Origin: Allolobophora icterica
Lineage: Eukaryota; Annelida; Clitellata; Crassiclitellata; Lumbricidae
Direction: 5' to 3'
Assembly: GCA_963556255.1 (NCBI GenBank)
Contig: OY744610.1
Coordinates: forward strand, 10,353,777-10,417,776
Length of the DNA stretch: 64,000 nucleotides
Numbering within the stretch: the first letter of the stretch is position 1; the number at the start of each line of letters is the position of its first letter. Made by a program: the position numbers and the translations under genes. Below, piece after piece: positions 60,234-64,000 of this stretch. Below the pieces are notes generated by a model that saw only the letters and a list, made by a program, of their open reading frames with translations, had not been told where the DNA came from and did not search any database.

Positions 60234-60291
60234 CTGTATTGGTTTTGACAGAGAAGAGCAGAAGAAAGAAAAGAACAGCCTCAACCACCAT
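60234..60291 (-). CDS. Signal-peptide exon of the compact receptor
   Basis: Begins with ATG directly after the acceptor ccttttaaaacag (so a 5' UTR exon lies upstream) and ends at ACAG|GTAATG in phase 1. It encodes MVVEAVLFFLLLFSVKTNT, a textbook signal peptide. Other phases give a stop or no sense. The next exon down, 59355, completes the codon as Asp. This separates the compact receptor from the cadherin gene to the right. Confidence 0.7.
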
Positions 60292-60394
60292 CTGTTTTAA
60301 AAGGTTCTTTCTTCTTCAGTCAAAATGCTCAGCACCATAATATTGATGTTCGATTGCATGGTCGTGCGTGTTCTTCGTAGACTTAACATAACAT

Positions 60395-61050
60395 AACATA
60401 ACATAACAGAGGCTTACGGTGGTTCAGAAGACTAAAGCCTGTGTGAGAACCACCACTTTATCACTATATACATGTCCTAATATCCTATCTGAAACCGTCT
60501 CATCACTCAGCTCGTTCCAGGCGTTAACTACTCTGCTGCTGAAAAATCTTTGCTAGACAGAGCCTTCTGACTTCCTAAAGATCTTATGTCTATGCCCTCG
60601 TAATCCACCGCTGTCAGCCAGCTTAAAAAATCTTGAGAATGGTGTTGCTTCTTTATTTGTCATCAGCTTGTATGTTTCAATTAAATCACCTCTGCATCTT
60701 CTTTTGTCCAGGGTTGCTAATCCACACTTCTCCGATCTCTCCTCGTACGTCAAAGTTCCAAATCCTTTGATCGTCCTTGCTGCTCTCCGTTGCACTTTTT
60801 CTACTTCATGTTAGAAACTTCGGGTGTATCTCGTCTATTCCTGGAGTTTAATCTTCCTTGAGATTTCCCAACATCTCCACCACCATCTCTTCAGTGACAT
60901 AAACCTCTGTCAGCCTCTGACCTTCACTCCCTTTGAACAGTTTCTTTGGCTTTGGTATGTTGTTTTGTGTTTTCCTTCGTAAGAGCTGATCCAAAGTAAT
61001 TACTAAGCACCTCAATAGTTTCTCCCTCTTCAGTTATAATCTTATTATAT
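60395..61050 (-). pseudogene. LINE fragment with internal deletion of the RT core
   Basis: The minus-strand 5' part encodes an N-terminal RT linker (EVLSNYFGSAL; a LGNLKED-like segment). At about 60815 it jumps to the C-terminal part: MQRRAARTIKGFGTLTYEER, KCGLATLDKRRCRGDLIETY, FSRFFKLADSGGLRGHRHK. The catalytic FADD region is missing. CR1/Jockey-like. Confidence 0.75.
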
Positions 61051-61232
61051 ATTATTATTGATTAGCACTACAATTAGCACTGCACCTTGGATAATGGAAC
61101 CAACCAATGGCGCACCAAAACTAGGCCGTATCGAGAAGATCAGTCCACAAGTCCTGAGCTACATGTAGACTATGAAACGACATCTCCAGATTCAAATCGT
61201 ATTTAAAGGATAATGATAAACTGTCTTACAAC

Positions 61233-61913
61233 CATAGGCGTAGACTCTGGGGGGAAGCAGCCGGGGCACGTGCCCCCCAATAATTGAGGAGCCGGGGCAA
61301 TGCCCCCCAATATTCGAGAGTAGAATTTCTTCAAATATTAAAATATTATGTTTCAATATAGACAAATTTCTTCAGATACAGAAAAACAGAGGCACAGAAC
61401 TGAAATACTATCGGAAATTCATAATGAAAACAAAGATTTATTTTTATCTTCAATATCTTCAATATGAAACAAATTTACATGTAAACAAAACGCCCCATTT
61501 CGTAGTCATTAATGTAACACCGGAAACCTCTGCTGACTGTCCAGACCAGAGGTGAAAAAAGTTTTTTCGGATTTTGCTTTTAAAAAAAATCCCCAAAAAT
61601 TTGTTTGTTTTTGTTAAATAAAATAATTCTATTATTTTTGTAGAAGTTATTTTAATAACATTGATTTAATTATTTGTAATTTTCGGAAATTGCAACTGAA
61701 TTAAACTGAGTTGGAGCTCTTGTTCATGCCATTTTTCATGATTTTTATGATCTGAAATACGAAAATCTTTATTAAAAAAATTATAAAAAAACAACAACAA
61801 TAAAAAAACAACACCAAAACACCAGTTTTCATCTTTAAAAACTTGTTTTTTTGCACCTCTGGTCCAGACCCAAATGCCCCCCCCCCAATATTTTGGACAA
61901 GTTTACGTCAGTG
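61233..61913. mobile_element. hAT-like element, 8-bp TSD (7 of 8)
   Basis: Left CATAGGCGTAGAC, right (inverted) CACTGACGTAAAC. Flanks cttacaac / cttacagc. Has ggggcacgtgccccccaata near the left end. Contains a second element at 61547-61861. Confidence 0.75.
61547..61861. mobile_element. Small hAT MITE nested in the 61233 element, perfect 8-bp TSD
   Basis: Ends CAGAGGTG and inverted CACCTCTG, continuing with AAAAAAGTTTTTT-like tracts. Flanks gtccagac on both sides (61539-61546, 61862-61869). Confidence 0.92.
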
Positions 61914-62108
61914 CTTACAGCAATTCAATATAGGCGTATATTATTTAACTAATGTATTTCGCTACTTTGAAATTTATTTAAGGAACTTCATACTTAGAGA
62001 CAAATAATGAATCATCCAATTGTTTTCAATTTTGACGGTATAATGATTAAGTAAATTGTTTGTAGCTGTATTCATATGAAAAAAATTGTCCTCAGTAATT
62101 CTGCTTAC

Positions 62109-62216
62109 CCCAAGACAGAGATCAAAAGATGGCGGTTGATCGCTGACCATTGTAATGCGTATAAAAATGGAAACGTTTAAGCTAGGTAAAACATTGTCTG
62201 TCAGTGAGATGCACAC
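62109..62216 (-). CDS. Cadherin gene exon (end of a cadherin repeat)
   Basis: A 36-codon phase 0-0 exon, acceptor tgtcgcttacag, donor GGG|GTAAGC. It encodes VCISLTDNVLPSLNVSIFIR and VSDQPPSFDL, the last strand of a cadherin repeat with the D-x-x-PP-x-F linker. It follows the exon at 63393 in frame, so that the L-D-R of that exon precedes these strands at the usual distance. Confidence 0.75.
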
Positions 62217-62636
62217 CTGTAAGCGACAACAACCACACTCAGTTTATTTAGTAACCGGCTTGTGTTATGGAGAGGAACCTCTTTCGGGGGCGGTAATTAA
62301 ATAGGTTCTTCAGCAAGTTTTTCACTCCCAATTACAGCGCCATCGTTGGTCGTGTGCACTTTTGAACTGTGGAGGGAGGACTATGTTTCAAATACAGTTG
62401 TTCTGCTTTCTATTACAGTAATGCAGCTAGGCAACATACTATGCATGGGCTTTATAGTTAATAATCCACTGAAAACAAGTGAGCTGCTAACTACATGTTA
62501 AACACAGAAGGACAAATAATAAGAAGACGAGCAATATGGAGAGAAAGAGGAGGAAGTGGAAGAAAAGATACAACAAGAAGGATCCCCCTAGCCTGGTTCT
62601 TGCAAATCTTAAAAGTGTCTTATTTGAACGTGCTGG
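62217..62636. other. Cadherin intron, nothing recognised
   Basis: No exon or repeat recognised between the acceptor at 62217 and the SINE tail at 62637. Confidence 0.35.
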
Positions 62637-62708
62637 TGTCGGGAGCGCCTCTGAGTAGTTCCCTTGAAGGAGCGCTATATATATATCCTCGAATGAATGA
62701 ATGAATGA
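62637..62708 (+). repeat. SINE 3' tail with (GAAT)n
   Basis: gtcgggagcgcctctgagta, then gaaggagcgctatatatata and (GAAT)n. Confidence 0.8.
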
Positions 62709-62935
62709 TGAGAGCGATGAAAAAGAAGAAGCAGATAATGATTATAATAATGATAGAGATGAAGATGATGACGATTATTGAGAAGATGATGATGATATTC
62801 ATAGGGACGCGGGTAATGAAGATGATGAAGATGATGATGATGATGATGATGATGATGATAATGATGATGATGATAATGATGATGATAGAGATGCTGTTGG
62901 CCGCAGAGATGAAGATGAAGATGGTGGTAATAGAG
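62709..62935. repeat. Degenerate (GAT)n region
   Basis: GATGAT and GATAAT units with other purine-rich triplets. Spurious open frames of Met, Asp or His. Confidence 0.9.
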
Positions 62936-63392
62936 ATATAATATATTATACAATATTGTCTAATGTTCGATAAAGCTGTTGACTATATCTTATGAACGAT
63001 GATGCTTTGCTTCTGCATAACCTCTGAATTGGGTTACGAAATTAGTTGCCATTTCTATAGAAAAAGAGAGCTAAACAAACGAAATATTGAACTGAACAGC
63101 TGCTCAACATCAACATCAATTCAATACAGTACTGCAATAATAAACGACACAGAGAGTTCAACCGAAAAGGGTCCAGCAGACCCGTGTGTGGCTCGACTGG
63201 CCTATTTATAAATATTGTTAATACGTGGCGACAAATTCATGAGATTTCTTGCAGATGGATTGCAAAATGACACTGCACTGAACAAAAGAGTTCTGTTTCA
63301 AAGGAGACGTTTGAAAACAAACAGACCTACCTACACTGATAGCGAAGTTACTGATACGCATTAATCAAATTATTACTCATTAATTCGCTCAC

Positions 63393-63569
63393 AGTTCTTG
63401 TTGGATTCAGTCTGTCCAAAGATCCGTCGGTAGTCATTCTGCCTGACAAAGAATCGATGAATAAAATGGGTGGACCCAAATAACCCGAAATGTTTAAGCT
63501 GTACGTGTTGTTGGCGTTTGGTCTGCTGCTGTATCCGATGACTTGAAGAAATACTTCGGACGGTCTATT
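63393..63569 (-). CDS. Cadherin gene exon (cadherin repeat core)
   Basis: A 59-codon phase 0-0 exon, acceptor cgtttgtcttgcag, donor AACT|GTGAGC. It encodes VFLQVIGYSSRPNANNTYSL, then FIDSLSGRMTTDGSLDR, matching the A-to-E part of a cadherin repeat (hydrophobic-x-V-x-A/G, F-x-[IV]-[DN]-x-x-[ST]-G-x-[IM]-x-[TV], L-D-R). Continues in frame into 62216. Adhesion or recognition at the cell surface, Ca-dependent by family. Confidence 0.82.
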
Positions 63570-63938
63570 CTGCAAGACAAACGGAATTTACTACATATAC
63601 ACGGTTACGCGCTAAAGTCTCTTACGAAGAATTCATAAAGTTTCTTTATAGTTAAAGAGAATGTGTTTTCATTTTCGCGCAATGGACATCTATGGCATCG
63701 AATTGCAGTTTGCAATTAACACAGATTACACCGTATTTACACGTCTTTCGAAACATTAAAACCCTTTTTATATCTTGTTATGTTAAGTGGGTCCATGCTT
63801 TAAATAGCTAGTTTGGCCTTCCCTTGACCTTAATCTCTTAAATTGTTATAATTCGTTATCAAGACATGTGACTCATAAGAAAAAGAATTCCAGTCGATAA
63901 TTATATACGGCGTTATAAAGGTCAACATGGTTTACTAC

Positions 63939-64000
63939 CTCGTACGCATAATAGCGCTTATTATCATCTTCTGGAACGTAGAAACCCATGACAGCCGGGA
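63939..64000 (-). CDS. Cadherin gene exon, cut by the window edge
   Basis: Reads PAVMGFYVPEDDNKRYYAYE up to a GAG|GTAGTA donor in phase 0, matching the next exon at 63569. The start lies beyond the window. [FY]-x-V-P-E-D/N is usual at the start of a cadherin repeat. Confidence 0.6.

Overview
This is a piece of animal nuclear genome, most likely from a marine invertebrate. Genes are split by GT-AG introns. Exons encode metazoan families: a degenerin/ENaC channel, cadherin repeats, Ig domains, a CARD, a Mab-21/cGAS-like nucleotidyltransferase and an NHL-like propeller. Much of the rest is DNA transposons, LINE/SINE debris and long microsatellites. I cannot name the species. The 8-mer palindrome TAGGCCTA occurs at least 21 times where about one is expected.

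Plus strand, left third: a degenerin/ENaC-type sodium channel gene runs from about 3.07 to 16.1 kb. Six exons could be placed, and all the testable splice phases agree. At least one exon is missing between 3.65 and 9.24 kb. Its introns carry hAT elements and SINEs.

16.6-22.8 kb is a nest of mobile elements. A hAT element (CAGTGCCGTCTTAA ends) holds a 5'-truncated LINE, which is split by a second hAT element, which itself holds a third. The outer element also holds a 2.3 kb TTAA-flanked element built of an inverted array of about 150 bp repeats.

Minus strand, 23-64 kb, recognisable genes in plus-strand coordinate order: an NHL-like propeller exon (23.2-24.1); a TRADD-N-like terminal exon (27.2-27.6), a CARD exon (32.6-32.9) and an F-box-like exon (33.6-33.8), all phase compatible; two Ig-domain exons (40.3-42.0); a two-exon membrane-anchored Mab-21/cGAS-like protein of about 1052 aa (44.9-48.3); a compact receptor with signal peptide, cadherin-like segment, two duplicated mucin-like exons, a TM with an internal Arg and a Tyr-containing tail (54.9-60.3); and exons of a larger cadherin that runs off the right edge (62.1-64.0). 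Several families here are known from innate immunity or surface recognition, so this may be an immune-type neighbourhood. That is inference.

Between the genes lie a 1.2 kb foldback element with nearly identical 230 bp arms full of CAGGGAAT palindromes, a 2.4 kb transposon with a nearly intact RNase-H-like transposase, a piggyBac-like element, several hAT elements with exact 8-bp target duplications, and a SINE family carrying an internal ATC microsatellite. All exon joins are manual inferences from splice-site consensus, reading frame and family motifs; no transcript evidence was available.
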